The translations under genes were made by a program, and so were the position numbers. A stretch of 64,000 nt of DNA from Acetobacter vaccinii. GTDB lineage: Bacteria; Pseudomonadota; Alphaproteobacteria; Acetobacterales; Acetobacteraceae. Where the stretch lies: positions 2,593,001 to 2,657,000 of the forward strand of contig NZ_CP043506.1 of NCBI RefSeq assembly GCF_008365315.1. The letters are read 5' to 3'. Below the pieces are notes generated by a model. It had not been told where the DNA came from, searched no databases, and saw nothing but the letters and a program-made list of their open reading frames with translations. This document shows, in pieces, positions 49,782 to 59,187 of this stretch (the first letter of the stretch is position 1; every line of letters starts with the position of its first letter).

Positions 49782-51131
49782 ATGGTGCCGCGCTACACCC
49801 GCCCCGTTATGGCCGCCATCTGGTCTCCCGAAAACCGCTACCGCATCTGGTTCGAAATCGAGGCTCTGGCCTGCGAAGCCATGGCGGAATATGGCTCTGT
49901 TCCCAAAGAGGCCGCACAGGTTGTGCGCGAAAAGGGCGATGCCGCAATGGCGGCATTTTCCGAACAGGACCTTAACCGGATTGATGAGATCGAGGCGGAA
50001 ACGCGGCACGATGTCATCGCCTTCCTGACATGGCTGGCGGAAAAAGTCGGCCCGGAAAGCCGCTTTGTGCATCTGGGCATGACATCCTCCGACATTCTGG
50101 ATACCTGCCTGGCCGTGCAGCTTGTGCAGGCGACCGACCTGCTGCTTAACGACCTTGATGAGGTTCTGGCCGCCCTGAAGGCGCGGGCTTTTGAACACAA
50201 GCACACCCTGACCATCGGCCGCAGCCACGGCATCCATGCCGAACCGACGTCCTTTGGCCTCAAGCTGGCCGGGCATTACGCTGAATTCGCTCGTAACCGC
50301 ACCCGCCTGGAAACCGCACGGGCAGAAATTGCCACCTGTGCCATTTCCGGCGCGGTTGGCACCTATGCCCACCTTGACCCGCGTGTGGAAGCCTATGTGG
50401 CGGAACGCCTGGGCCTGCAGCCCGAAACCGTTTCCACCCAGGTTATCCCCCGCGACCGGCACGCCGCGTTCTTCTGCGCTCTGGGGGTTGTCGCCAGCGG
50501 GATCGAACGCCTTGCGACCGAAGTGCGCCACCTGCAGCGCTCCGAAGTGCGCGAAGCGGAAGAATTCTTCCACCCCGGGCAAAAGGGCTCCTCCGCGATG
50601 CCCCACAAGCGCAACCCGGTGCTGACGGAAAACCTGACCGGCCTTGCCCGTCTGGTACGCGCCGCAGTTATTCCGGCACTGGAAAACGTAGCCCTGTGGC
50701 ATGAGCGCGACATCAGCCATTCCTCTGTCGAGCGTAACATCTGTCCTGATGCCACGATCGGGCTGGACTTTGCGCTGGCCCGTCTGTCCGGCATGATTTC
50801 CAAGCTGGTTGTCTACCCCGAGCGCATGGCCGCCAACATTGAAAGCCTGGGCGGGGTTGTCCACTCTGGCGAAGTGCTGCTGGCACTGGCCAAAGCCGGC
50901 CTTTCACGCGAGGATGCCTACCGGATCGTACAGCGCAACGCCATGGAAACATGGACCAAACTGGGCACACCCGAAGGCCGCACCTTCCGCGAAAATCTGG
51001 CGGAAGATCAGGAAATTGCAGGCCGGATTTCCCCCGACGTGCTGGATGCCGCCATGGACAGCCGCCAGCACCTCAAGGCGCTGGATGTGCAGTACGAAAA
51101 AATCTTCGCCGAGGTTGGCCCCAAGGGCTAA
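49782..51131 (+). CDS. purB: Adenylosuccinate lyase
   Basis: This 449-residue fumarase/aspartase superfamily enzyme has RYRIWFEIEALACEAMAEYG, HLGMTSSDILDTCLAVQL, TIGRSHGIHAEPTSFGLKLA with the catalytic His, and the flexible signature loop GSSAMPHKRNPVLTENL with catalytic Ser. It splits SAICAR to AICAR and adenylosuccinate to AMP, so it acts twice in purine synthesis. AAGGA lies 11-14 nt before ATG 49782. It leads the purine genes that follow on the same strand. Confidence 0.97.
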   Translation: MVPRYTRPVMAAIWSPENRYRIWFEIEALACEAMAEYGSVPKEAAQVVREKGDAAMAAFSEQDLNRIDEIEAETRHDVIAFLTWLAEKVGPESRFVHLGMTSSDILDTCLAVQLVQATDLLLNDLDEVLAALKARAFEHKHTLTIGRSHGIHAEPTSFGLKLAGHYAEFARNRTRLETARAEIATCAISGAVGTYAHLDPRVEAYVAERLGLQPETVSTQVIPRDRHAAFFCALGVVASGIERLATEVRHLQRSEVREAEEFFHPGQKGSSAMPHKRNPVLTENLTGLARLVRAAVIPALENVALWHERDISHSSVERNICPDATIGLDFALARLSGMISKLVVYPERMAANIESLGGVVHSGEVLLALAKAGLSREDAYRIVQRNAMETWTKLGTPEGRTFRENLAEDQEIAGRISPDVLDAAMDSRQHLKALDVQYEKIFAEVGPKG

Positions 51132-51147
51132 AACAGCCCTCTCAATG

Positions 51148-51265
51148 GCAGGCTGTATCGTCCATGCGGGAAGCCTGCTATAATTGATAAAAGATACAGG
51201 GCAGGGGACCGTTCCCGCAGGTTCCGGCCCTGGCCCCAGACAGGCCAGCCAGACTGGCTTTCTTT
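51148..51265 (+). promoter_or_regulatory. purC leader: hairpin, perfect -10 box and terminator-like stem
   Basis: Between purB and purC there is a 7-bp inverted repeat (51148-51154 with 51172-51178). A perfect TATAAT follows immediately (51179-51184), with no good -35 box 17 bp upstream. About 65 nt further on is an AGCCA/TGGCT stem (51247-51251 with 51255-51259) followed by TTTCTTTG. It could be a purC promoter with an attenuator in a roughly 100-nt leader, or the purB terminator plus a new promoter. Confidence 0.5.
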
Positions 51266-51286
51266 GTTCGACAGGTAAGGATCATC

Positions 51287-52054
51287 ATGGCCCGTCGCCG
51301 CCAGCTTTATGAAGGTAAAGCCAAAATCCTCTTTGAAGGCCCAGAGCCCGGCACCCTTGTACAATATTTCAAGGACGATGCCACGGCAGGCAATGGCGCC
51401 AAAAGCGGCGTTATTACCGGCAAGGGGGTTCTGAACAACCGGATAAGCGAACACCTGATGCTGCGGCTACAGGAAATCGGCATCCCGACCCACTTCATCC
51501 GCCGCATCAACATGCGCGAGCAGTTGGTCAAGGAAGTCGAGATCATCCCGCTGGAAGTGGTCGTGCGCAATATTGCCGCAGGCAGCATTTCCAAACGGTT
51601 TGGCATTCCCGAAGGCCAGCGCCTGCCACGCCCGATTGTGGAATTCTACTACAAGAATGACGAACTGGGTGACCCCCTGGTTTCGGAAGACCACATCATC
51701 GCATTCGGCTGGGCCTGCCCGCACGACATGGAAGACATTGCGGGCATGGCCATGCGCGTCAACGACTTCCTGTGCGGCCTGTTCAGCGGCATTGGCATCC
51801 AGCTTGTTGACTTCAAACTGGAGTTTGGCCGCTGCTGGGAAGGCGAGGACATGCGCATTGTGCTGGCGGATGAAATTTCCCCCGACAACTGCCGCCTGTG
51901 GGACGCCCATACAAACGAAAAGCTGGACAAAGACCGCTTCCGCCGTGACATGGGCAACGTCAAGGAAGCGTATCAGGAAGTGGCACGCCGCATGGGCATC
52001 CTGCCTGAGAACGGGGCCGGGGGCGACATGAAGGGCCCCGAAACAGTGCAGTGA
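51287..52054 (+). CDS. purC: Phosphoribosylaminoimidazole-succinocarboxamide synthase (SAICAR synthetase)
   Basis: This 255-residue enzyme has [58 protein letters not shown] and [14 protein letters not shown], the standard SAICAR-synthetase signatures. It joins CAIR with aspartate using ATP. AAGGA stands 5 nt before ATG 51287. The purC-purS-purQ-purL order is the usual alphaproteobacterial and Gram-positive arrangement for a three-part FGAM synthase. Confidence 0.97.
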   Translation: MARRRQLYEGKAKILFEGPEPGTLVQYFKDDATAGNGAKSGVITGKGVLNNRISEHLMLRLQEIGIPTHFIRRINMREQLVKEVEIIPLEVVVRNIAAGSISKRFGIPEGQRLPRPIVEFYYKNDELGDPLVSEDHIIAFGWACPHDMEDIAGMAMRVNDFLCGLFSGIGIQLVDFKLEFGRCWEGEDMRIVLADEISPDNCRLWDAHTNEKLDKDRFRRDMGNVKEAYQEVARRMGILPENGAGGDMKGPETVQ

Positions 52055-52082
52055 TCGACACAGTCGGCGACGGAGTTTGAAA

Positions 52083-52325
52083 ATGAAAGTACGTGTTACC
52101 GTCATGCTGAAGGATGGTGTTCTTGACCCCCAGGGGAAAGCCATCGGCCATGCCTTGCAGACATTGGGTTTTGATGGCGTGCAGGATGTGCGCGTTGGCA
52201 AGATCATAGAGCTTGATGTTCCTGGTGCCAGCGCGGACGAAGTGCGCGAAAAAGCCCAGGCCATGGCGCGCGACCTGCTTGCCAATCTGGTGATTGAAGA
52301 CTTCTCGGTTGAGGTGGCTGCATGA
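52083..52325 (+). CDS. purS: Phosphoribosylformylglycinamidine synthase subunit PurS
   Basis: This 80-residue small subunit begins VRVTVMLKDGVLDPQG and has ALQTLGFDGVQDVRVGKIIEL, typical of PurS. It bridges PurQ and PurL in the FGAM synthase complex, helping ammonia transfer. ATG 52083 with GGAG upstream is chosen over a TTG two codons earlier. Its stop overlaps the next gene by 4 nt, although that gene is not purQ. Confidence 0.95.
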   Translation: MKVRVTVMLKDGVLDPQGKAIGHALQTLGFDGVQDVRVGKIIELDVPGASADEVREKAQAMARDLLANLVIEDFSVEVAA

Positions 52326-52693
52326 AACGCCTTGCCCTGCTGTGCCTGGGGGTTGCCATCTGCGCCCCCGGACTGGCACAGGCCCAGCGTGTCTCCCCCA
52401 TGAAAGCGGGTAATTTTGCCCGCATCTGCGCCCGCGCAACTGGCCACTCTGTCTGCGATGCCTATCTGAGCGGTCTGGCCGACGGGGTCAGCCTGTCCAA
52501 GATCAGCGCACGCAACGAAGGCGATGCAAACGCGCCTGCTGGTTTCTGCGTTCCTGTTCAGGAAACCACGGACGCTATGCGCGCCAAGGTGCTGACCTGG
52601 CTGAAAGCACATACGGACGCCCTGAACAAACCGGTGGGTGAAAGCATTTTCACCGCCCTGCATGACTCCTATCCGTGTAGCGCCAAACAATGA
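52322..52693 (+). CDS. Small exported Rap1a/Tai-like protein embedded in the pur operon
   Basis: This 123-residue precursor has signal peptide [21 protein letters not shown] (cleavage after residue 21). The mature part has four Cys (36, 45, 76, 119), probably two disulfides, in the pattern [43 protein letters not shown]. This resembles the Rap1a/Tai domain known from type VI secretion immunity proteins, but many members have no known toxin partner. It overlaps purS (ATGA) and purQ (ATGA), so it is locked into translation of a cytoplasmic purine complex though itself periplasmic. No toxin or secretion gene is near. Function unknown. Confidence 0.8.
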   Translation: MKRLALLCLGVAICAPGLAQAQRVSPMKAGNFARICARATGHSVCDAYLSGLADGVSLSKISARNEGDANAPAGFCVPVQETTDAMRAKVLTWLKAHTDALNKPVGESIFTALHDSYPCSAKQ

Positions 52694-53391
52694 AAGCAGC
52701 GATTGTCGTATTCCCCGGCACCAACCGGGAACGTGACATGGCCCTTGCCCTGCGCAGGGTCACGCACGCAACGCCCCGCATGCTCTGGCACCATGAAACA
52801 GACCTGAGCGGCCTTGATCTGGTCGTACTGCCGGGCGGTTTCAGCTATGGTGACTACCTGCGCTGTGGCGCCATGGCCGCCCATTCCCCTGTCATGGGGG
52901 CTGTGCGCGACTTTGCCGCCAAGGGCGGGCATATTCTGGGTGTCTGCAACGGCTTTCAGATCCTGACAGAAAGCGGACTGCTGCCCGGCGCGCTGCTACG
53001 CAATGCCGACCTGCGCTTTCTCTCGCAGGACTGCCACCTGCGGGTTGAAACCGAGGCATCGCCCTTCACCCGGCGCTGGAAGAAAGGGGATGTCTTTCGC
53101 ACGCCTCTGGCGCATGGTGATGGCAATTACACGGCAGACAAAGACACGCTGGACCGGCTTGAAGGGGAAGGGCGCATTGCCTTCCGCTATGCCGACGCCA
53201 GTGGGCGGGTGCAGGCTGACGACCGCAGCAGCAACCCCAATGGCAGCATCAACAGCATTGCTGGCATTCTCAGCACAAATAACCGCATCTGCGGCATGAT
53301 GCCTCACCCGGAAGATCTGGTTGATCCGCTGATGGGGGGTGAGGATGGTCTGCCTCTGTTTGAAGGTCTGGTGGAGGCACTGGTACGGTGA
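52690..53391 (+). CDS. purQ: Phosphoribosylformylglycinamidine synthase subunit PurQ
   Basis: This 233-residue class I glutaminase subunit has [33 protein letters not shown], the nucleophile Cys in [19 protein letters not shown], and the His/Glu pair in [15 protein letters not shown]. It produces ammonia for PurL. It overlaps the preceding exported-protein gene and the purL GTG by 4 nt each, so the complex subunits are translated together. Confidence 0.97.
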   Translation: MKAAIVVFPGTNRERDMALALRRVTHATPRMLWHHETDLSGLDLVVLPGGFSYGDYLRCGAMAAHSPVMGAVRDFAAKGGHILGVCNGFQILTESGLLPGALLRNADLRFLSQDCHLRVETEASPFTRRWKKGDVFRTPLAHGDGNYTADKDTLDRLEGEGRIAFRYADASGRVQADDRSSNPNGSINSIAGILSTNNRICGMMPHPEDLVDPLMGGEDGLPLFEGLVEALVR

Positions 53392-55589
53392 GCACATCTG
53401 TAACCGTTGATGAATCCCTTGCGCGCGAATTCGGCCTTACCGCCGAGGAATATGGCCGCGTATTGTCCATCATGGGCCGCACCCCCAGCCTGACGGAGCT
53501 TGGGGTGTTCTCGGTCATGTGGTCCGAGCACTGCTCTTACAAGTCATCCCGCAAGTGGCTGCGTAACCTGCCGACAACGGCTCCGTGGGTTATCCATGGC
53601 CCTGGTGAAAACGCCGGTGTGGTTGATATTGGTCAGGGCTATGCTGCCATCTTCAAGATGGAAAGCCACAACCACCCCTCCTTTATCGAACCCTATCAGG
53701 GTGCTGCAACGGGTGTTGGCGGCATCTTGCGTGACGTCTTTACCATGGGTGCCCGGCCGGTTGCGAACCTGAACGCCCTGCGTTTTGGCAGCCCGGAAAA
53801 CCCGAACACACGCCGCATTGTTGATGGCGTGGTGCGTGGTATCGGCGGTTATGGTAACTGCGTGGGTGTGCCTACCGTAGGGGGGGAGGTCAACTTCCAC
53901 CCTGCGTATGATGGCAACCCCCTTGTCAACGCCATGACAGTCGGCATTGCGCGCACGGACCGGATTTTCCTGTCCGCAGCGGCGGGCATTGGCAACCCTG
54001 TGGTTTATGTCGGCTCCCGCACGGGGCGCGACGGTATCCATGGGGCGACCATGTCCTCCGCCGAGTTTGATGAGGATGCGCTGTCCAAGCGCCCGACCGT
54101 GCAGGTTGGAGACCCCTTCATTGAAAAGCTGCTGATCGAAGCCTGTCTGGAACTGATGGCAACTGATGCCATTGTCGCCATTCAGGACATGGGAGCCGCT
54201 GGCCTGACATCCTCCTCTGTGGAAATGGCAGGCAAGGGTGGGGTTGGTATCGACCTTGACCTTGATGCTGTTCCCCAGCGCGAACCGGGCATGTCAGCGT
54301 ATGAAATGATGCTGTCTGAAAGCCAGGAACGCATGCTAATGGTGCTGCGCCCTGACCGGACCGAAGTCGCCCGCAAGATTTTTGAAAAGTGGGAACTGGA
54401 CTTCGCCATCATCGGGCATCTGACGGATACCGGCAACATTGTCGTACGCCATAAAGGTGCGATCGAAGCCGATATTCCGCTTGCTCCCCTGGCGGATCAG
54501 GCACCGATTTACGATCGTCCGTCCATCAAGCAGCCAGCCCCCGAGGCTCTGGGCAGCGTACATGCGCCGCTGTCGCTTGATGATATGCTGATCAGGCTGC
54601 TGGGCTCACCCGATCTGTGTTCCCGCGCATGGATCTGGAACCAGTATGACAGCACGGTCGGCGGTCAGACGGTACGCCGCCCCGGTGCAGCCGACGCTGC
54701 CATTGTCAAGGTTGAGGACACCCAGCTTGGGCTGGCTCTGACCACCGACTGCACACCGCGCTACTGCCAGGCAGATGCCCGCACAGGCGGCGCACAGGCT
54801 GTAGCCGAGGCATGGCGCAACATCACCGCCACTGGGGCACGCCCTCTGGCCGTGACTGACAACCTGAATTTCGGCAACCCCGAAAAGCCCGAAATCATGG
54901 GCCAGTTTGTCGCCGCTATCGAAGGGATGGCCGAAGCCTGCACGGCTCTGGACTTTCCTGTGGTGAGCGGGAACGTGTCGCTCTACAACGAAACACGTAA
55001 TCCGGACGGCAGTACCCGGGCTATCCTGCCCACCCCCGCCATTGGTGCGCTGGGTGTGCTGGAAACCGTCGATACGGCTGTCGGGCTCGGCATGCAGGGT
55101 GGCACCGATGTGGTGCTGATCGGTGCCACGCAGGGTGAACTGGGCCAGTCCATCTGGCTGCGTGACATCCTTGGCCGCGAGGAAGGGGCTCCCCCGCCGG
55201 TTGATCTGGCTGCGGAACGCCGCAATGGTGATTTCGTACGCGAGCAGATCCAGTCCGGTAGCATCACTGCCTGCCATGACATTGCTGATGGTGGCATTCT
55301 TGTCGCTGTGGCGGAAATGACCCTGGCCTCTGGCATTGGCTGCGAACTGGAAAGCCCGGATTCCGGCATCCGCCCCGAAGCTTTCTGGTTTGGTGAAGAT
55401 CAGGCCCGCTACCTTGCCTGCACCCCCAATGCTGCAGCCCTGTGTGAACAGGCGGCAAAGGCGGGTGTGCCAGCAAGAATTATTGCGCGCGCAGGCGGAA
55501 ATGAATTGATCCTGCCCAGTGGCGTCACCATATCGGTGGCACGCATGAAGAACGCCCACGAAGCGTTCTTGCCCGCGCTGATGAACTGA
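53388..55589 (+). CDS. purL: Phosphoribosylformylglycinamidine synthase subunit PurL
   Basis: This 733-residue synthetase subunit of the small PurL type has [59 protein letters not shown], and [20 protein letters not shown]. Its second half repeats the fold ([25 protein letters not shown]). It makes FGAM from FGAR with ATP and ammonia from PurQ. Translation starts at GTG 53388, which overlaps the purQ stop (GTGA). Confidence 0.97.
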   Translation: MSTSVTVDESLAREFGLTAEEYGRVLSIMGRTPSLTELGVFSVMWSEHCSYKSSRKWLRNLPTTAPWVIHGPGENAGVVDIGQGYAAIFKMESHNHPSFIEPYQGAATGVGGILRDVFTMGARPVANLNALRFGSPENPNTRRIVDGVVRGIGGYGNCVGVPTVGGEVNFHPAYDGNPLVNAMTVGIARTDRIFLSAAAGIGNPVVYVGSRTGRDGIHGATMSSAEFDEDALSKRPTVQVGDPFIEKLLIEACLELMATDAIVAIQDMGAAGLTSSSVEMAGKGGVGIDLDLDAVPQREPGMSAYEMMLSESQERMLMVLRPDRTEVARKIFEKWELDFAIIGHLTDTGNIVVRHKGAIEADIPLAPLADQAPIYDRPSIKQPAPEALGSVHAPLSLDDMLIRLLGSPDLCSRAWIWNQYDSTVGGQTVRRPGAADAAIVKVEDTQLGLALTTDCTPRYCQADARTGGAQAVAEAWRNITATGARPLAVTDNLNFGNPEKPEIMGQFVAAIEGMAEACTALDFPVVSGNVSLYNETRNPDGSTRAILPTPAIGALGVLETVDTAVGLGMQGGTDVVLIGATQGELGQSIWLRDILGREEGAPPPVDLAAERRNGDFVREQIQSGSITACHDIADGGILVAVAEMTLASGIGCELESPDSGIRPEAFWFGEDQARYLACTPNAAALCEQAAKAGVPARIIARAGGNELILPSGVTISVARMKNAHEAFLPALMN

Positions 55590-55621
55590 AACCAGTCACC
55601 ATAAGGGAAGGGACCCCGACA

Positions 55622-55852
55622 ATGGCTATGTCTGCCAATGAAATCGAAGCCTATATCCGGCAGGCGTTTCCAGATGCCGAGGTCAAGATCGATGACCTTG
55701 CAGGCGATGGAGACCATTACGCCTGCACTGTGACCAGTGAGGCCTTTCGCGGGTTACCCCGCGTCAGGCAGCACCAGCTTGTCTACGATGCTTTGCAAGG
55801 GCACATGGGCGGCACACTGCACGCTCTGGCCCTACGCACCGCCACACCCTGA
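55622..55852 (+). CDS. BolA-family protein
   Basis: This 76-residue protein has EIEAYIRQAFPDAEVKIDDLAGDGDHY, then AFRGLPRVRQHQLVYDALQGHMGGTLHALAL, the conserved BolA/IbaG fold with the [2Fe-2S]-ligating His near the C-terminal helix. It partners with monothiol glutaredoxin, whose gene follows 35 bp later, in iron-sulfur cluster trafficking. GGGAAGGGA precedes ATG 55622; a second ATG at 55628 is possible. Confidence 0.93.
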   Translation: MAMSANEIEAYIRQAFPDAEVKIDDLAGDGDHYACTVTSEAFRGLPRVRQHQLVYDALQGHMGGTLHALALRTATP

Positions 55853-55887
55853 GACACCGGTTTTCCGAACTCCGAGGACAGCAGATT

Positions 55888-56226
55888 ATGACAAACCCGA
55901 CCTCACAGCATATTCAGCAGGACATTGAAGCCAACCCGGTTGTGCTTTTTATGAAAGGGGATGCTGACTTCCCGCAATGCGGCTTTTCTGCCCGTGTTGT
56001 GCAGATTCTCCAGCACCTTGGTGTCCCGTTCGTGTCCCGCAATGTTCTGGCTGATGCCGCACTGCGTCAGGGCATCAAAGACTTTTCAAACTGGCCGACC
56101 ATTCCCCAGCTTTATGTTAAGGGGGAGTTCATCGGTGGCTGTGATATCGTGACCGAGATGTACCAGACTGGCGAGCTGCAGAAGCTTTTCCAGGAAAAAA
56201 ACATCCCTCTCGCAGCACAGGCCTGA
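55888..56226 (+). CDS. grxD: Monothiol glutaredoxin, Grx4 family
   Basis: In this 112-residue protein the monothiol active site CGFS sits in DFPQCGFSARVVQIL, preceded by VVLFMKGD. WPTIPQLYVKGEFIGGCDIV contains the glutathione-binding TIP and GG motifs. Such proteins bind a [2Fe-2S] cluster with glutathione and a BolA partner, encoded just upstream. FGAM synthesis needs no Fe-S cluster, but PurF and other enzymes may, so linkage with pur genes may be only positional. Confidence 0.95.
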   Translation: MTNPTSQHIQQDIEANPVVLFMKGDADFPQCGFSARVVQILQHLGVPFVSRNVLADAALRQGIKDFSNWPTIPQLYVKGEFIGGCDIVTEMYQTGELQKLFQEKNIPLAAQA

Positions 56227-56302
56227 TTTACAGGTTGTCAGACGCAGCATGAGCCGTATAGTTTCCAGATCAGGCTACAGTAATCAGGTAAGGTCCGACT
56301 GG

Positions 56303-56614
56303 ATGCGTCGTTTTAGCTTTATACGTCATGCTGCCATATGCATCGGGCTTGGTGCTGGTTTTGTTGCCCTACAGCCTCAGGCCCATGCGGAACGTGTTAT
56401 TTCAGATCTTGAAGCCACAAAGCTGACGTTTGCAGCCCTGACGGCAACACCGCCAGTGCATCATTTCAGCCCCAGCCGTCATCAGGTCGCAAGCGGCAGG
56501 CTGCATACTAAAGTGGCTCACGCTGCCCCGGCACATGCCATTGTGCATCTGGTCAGCTACCACAAGACCAGCCACGCCATGGTCCACGGCTCCAGCCACC
56601 ATCACCGCACCTGA
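56303..56614 (+). CDS. Small exported His-rich protein of unknown function
   Basis: This 103-residue precursor has signal peptide MRRFSFIRHAAICIGLGAGFVAL ending at AHA before ERVISDLEATKLTFAALTATP. The mature part is Ala/His/Ser-rich: about 13 His in the last 60 residues, ending SSHHHRT. It has no Cys. The DLEATKLTFAALTA segment looks conserved-family-like, but I cannot name a domain. The His content suggests metal binding, unproven. ATG 56303 with AAGG upstream is chosen; an in-frame start at 56249 would bury the signal peptide. Confidence 0.65.
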   Translation: MRRFSFIRHAAICIGLGAGFVALQPQAHAERVISDLEATKLTFAALTATPPVHHFSPSRHQVASGRLHTKVAHAAPAHAIVHLVSYHKTSHAMVHGSSHHHRT

Positions 56615-56630
56615 GTACAGGCGCCTCGCG

Positions 56631-57062
56631 CTACATTTGCCTGATGATGTCTGTGATCCATCTGTGTTTTCCTGCATCATCAAGTGTTATCAGGTCAAAA
56701 CGCAGGCTCTCATAAGCCCAGTCTCCGTAATGCTGTAGCAGGCACTCCGCAGCCCCGAACAGGCGTAACGACTGCTTTGCAGACAGGCTGAACGCAGCAG
56801 ACTGTGATGAGCGGCGTTTTTTGACCTCTATAAAACTGATTGTTGTTTCCTTTTGAGCAACAATATCAATTTCTCCACGTGGCGTTCTGGCTCTGCGCAA
56901 GAGAATACGCCACCCTGCGGCATGTAAAATCTGACATGCTGCCTCTTCAGCATTCACACCATCATGATAGGCTTTTAACCCGCGTGCCTCCCGCTGCCGG
57001 GACACCGCGTGTTGCGATACTGTGCCGAGGCTTTGGCCCTGGGGGAGATTTTTCTTGATCAC
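56631..57062 (-). CDS. YraN/UPF0102 family nuclease-fold protein
   Basis: This 143-residue protein has GVNAEEAACQILHAAGWRILLRRARTPRGEIDIVAQK followed by SFIEVKKRRSS. The E-x-x-A, GEIDIV and FIEVK residues form the restriction-endonuclease-like (PD-(D/E)XK) site of this family. The cellular role is not settled; links to DNA repair and recombination have been proposed. Translation starts at GTG 57062 with AGGTGGAG upstream, giving an N-terminal extension of about 30 residues. Its start overlaps that of the divergent cardiolipin synthase by 8 nt. Confidence 0.85.
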   Translation of the reverse strand: MIKKNLPQGQSLGTVSQHAVSRQREARGLKAYHDGVNAEEAACQILHAAGWRILLRRARTPRGEIDIVAQKETTISFIEVKKRRSSQSAAFSLSAKQSLRLFGAAECLLQHYGDWAYESLRFDLITLDDAGKHRWITDIIRQM

Positions 57063-58488
57063 GCTGCTTTATCTCCACCTGCCAACTCTGCTTATCCTTC
57101 TGACCGCTTTGCGCATCATGCTGACAGCGGGGCTTGTCCTGCACATTCTTTTGCACAAGCGCAATACGTCCTCCGCCATCGGCTGGATGGGGATCTGTGT
57201 GCTCATGCCCTATACAGGGGCCGTGCTGTACCTCATGTTCGGCATCAACCGGGTGACCCGCTTAGCCCGCAAGCTCATCAACATCCGCGCTGACGGGCGG
57301 CAGGCCTTCTCACGCCAATCCACATGGAACCGTGATCTGGACGGGCAATTCGCACCTCTGGCGCTGATGATCGGCAAATTGACATCGCGTCCACTTGTAG
57401 GGGGCAACAGCATTACCTGCCTCCACGACGGTGATGGCGCATACCCACAGATGCTTCAGGCCATTGATGAAGCCCAGAAAAGCATTCTGCTCTGCTCCTA
57501 TATTTTCAGAAATGATCGGATTGGCGGACTCTTTGCCGAAAAGCTGATCGCCGCCCATAAGCGCGGCGTGGCTGTGCGTGTGCTGGTTGACGGTGTTGGC
57601 AGCGGGTATTTTCTCTCACCAATCTATCATCATCTACGGCGCTCGGGTATTCCCTGCGCACGCTTCATGCACTCGCTCTACCCTTGGAAAATGCCGTTCA
57701 TCAACCTGCGTGACCACCGCAAAATTCTGGTTGTTGACGGCCACACAGGCTTTATGGGCGGGCTGAACATCGCGGATGAGAACCTTGTGTCCACGCGACC
57801 TCGCCACCCCGTTTCAGACACGCATTTTCGCATCCGTGGACCGATTGTCCGCCAACTGGCCGAGGTTGCGGCATGGGACTGGTATTTCACAACGCGCGAA
57901 ACACTGGACCGGGACCTTTTTTTGCAAGAAGCACCCGGCACAGGCACAACCCTGGCCCGTATTGTCACCGCTGGCCCGGATACGGATCTGGAAAAAATAG
58001 AATACGCCATGCTCCAGGCCATTACACTGGCACGCAAGAGCATCCGGTTGATGACACCCTATTTTCTACCTGGTGACCGCTTTTTGACAGAGCTGGGCCT
58101 GGCGGCGCTCCGTGGGGTGCAGGTGGATATTATCATCCCCCTCCGCAGTAACCACCGAGCATTGGACTGGGCCTGCGCGACCAATGTATCGCCACTGCTC
58201 AACTCTGGCGCCAGAGTATGGTTGGCGGACCCGCCGTTTAACCACTCCAAGCTCATGGTCGTCGATAAGGTCTGGTCTTTTGTCGGCAGTTCCAATCTGG
58301 ATATCCGCAGCCTGCGCCTTAACTTTGAAATCAATATGGAAACTTACGACGCTGCGTTGGCCGAAACGCTGGATGAGACAATCTGCCAGCACCGCAACCA
58401 CCGTCTGACCCACTATGACCTAGACAACCGTGGCCGCCTTACGAAGCTCCGTGATTCGTTCGCGCGCCTCTTCATGCCCTACCTGTAG
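57055..58488 (+). CDS. cls: Cardiolipin synthase (phospholipase D family)
   Basis: This 477-residue membrane enzyme has two N-terminal transmembrane segments (about 2-32 and 42-65, WMGICVLMPYTGAVLYLMFG). Two HKD motifs follow: LRDHRKILVVDGHTGFMGGLN and FNHSKLMVVDKVWSFVGSSNLD. It condenses two phosphatidylglycerol molecules into cardiolipin. TTG 57055 is the best start because GGGGGAG is 7 nt upstream; GTG 57022 would lie deep in yraN. The C-terminal 69 bp overlap the convergent EEP-family gene. Confidence 0.93.
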   Translation: MITLLYLHLPTLLILLTALRIMLTAGLVLHILLHKRNTSSAIGWMGICVLMPYTGAVLYLMFGINRVTRLARKLINIRADGRQAFSRQSTWNRDLDGQFAPLALMIGKLTSRPLVGGNSITCLHDGDGAYPQMLQAIDEAQKSILLCSYIFRNDRIGGLFAEKLIAAHKRGVAVRVLVDGVGSGYFLSPIYHHLRRSGIPCARFMHSLYPWKMPFINLRDHRKILVVDGHTGFMGGLNIADENLVSTRPRHPVSDTHFRIRGPIVRQLAEVAAWDWYFTTRETLDRDLFLQEAPGTGTTLARIVTAGPDTDLEKIEYAMLQAITLARKSIRLMTPYFLPGDRFLTELGLAALRGVQVDIIIPLRSNHRALDWACATNVSPLLNSGARVWLADPPFNHSKLMVVDKVWSFVGSSNLDIRSLRLNFEINMETYDAALAETLDETICQHRNHRLTHYDLDNRGRLTKLRDSFARLFMPYL

Positions 58489-59187
58489 CAGGTTCAATTC
58501 CGAACGGATGGTGTGGGGAAGCAGTCGAACACTGATGGGCCTGTGGTCAGATGCAAAAACAGGCAGCACCCTGGCCCCCAAGCAGTCCATGCCTTCAACA
58601 AGGCAACGGTCAATCCGGATTGGCAGAACATCCACCATGCGGTGTGTCGGCGCTTTTGGCCCGACATCAGAAAAACCTGGCAGCAATGTTGGGCCGACGA
58701 GGTTAAAGTCCCCCAAAATGGCGCAGGGTGCGGACAGCATGGTAGCAATCCGCCGTAACTGCCGCCGGTTGAGCACCTGCCCATGAGACAGATGCACATT
58801 TGCCAGTGAAAAGCCTGCATATTCAATAATCTGAGCGTGACGCTTGACCAGCATGCCAGAAGGAATAGTGCAGGCCCGGGGCGGCCGCAGGAAGGGGATG
58901 GTGCTCCAGCAGGCCACACCATGGATACGCCCTGGCAGGGGGGAGCGCCCGTAATGCCCGCCCACAAGCTCGGGCAGCATATCCATTTCCACAGTTGCTT
59001 CCTGCATCAGCAGGATATCGGGCTGCTCGGCCCGGATCAGCGCCACCACATCCTGCACGGTTGCCCCTGTTCGGCGGAGAAGATTCCAACTGATAATCTT
59101 CAACCCATCGGCACTCTCCGACCACACAGGCGCAAGGTTACGCCCCCGCCGTGTAAACCCGACAAGACGCGCCAGCCTTTGCTTCAT
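58420..59187 (-). CDS. Endonuclease/exonuclease/phosphatase (EEP) family hydrolase
   Basis: This 255-residue protein has LKIISWNLLRR at the N-terminal strand, the metal-ligand Glu in PDILLMQEATVEM, NVHLSHG, ILGDFNLVGP with the catalytic Asp/Asn, and the C-terminal FASDHRPISVRL. These are the four landmarks of Mg-dependent EEP phosphodiesterases. The substrate could be DNA, a phospholipid head group or an inositol-like phosphate. It is downstream of and overlaps an AI-2E-family permease (ATGA), and its 3' end overlaps cls, another phosphodiester enzyme. Confidence 0.85.
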   Translation of the reverse strand: MKQRLARLVGFTRRGRNLAPVWSESADGLKIISWNLLRRTGATVQDVVALIRAEQPDILLMQEATVEMDMLPELVGGHYGRSPLPGRIHGVACWSTIPFLRPPRACTIPSGMLVKRHAQIIEYAGFSLANVHLSHGQVLNRRQLRRIATMLSAPCAILGDFNLVGPTLLPGFSDVGPKAPTHRMVDVLPIRIDRCLVEGMDCLGARVLPVFASDHRPISVRLLPHTIRSELNLLQVGHEEARERITELRKAATVV

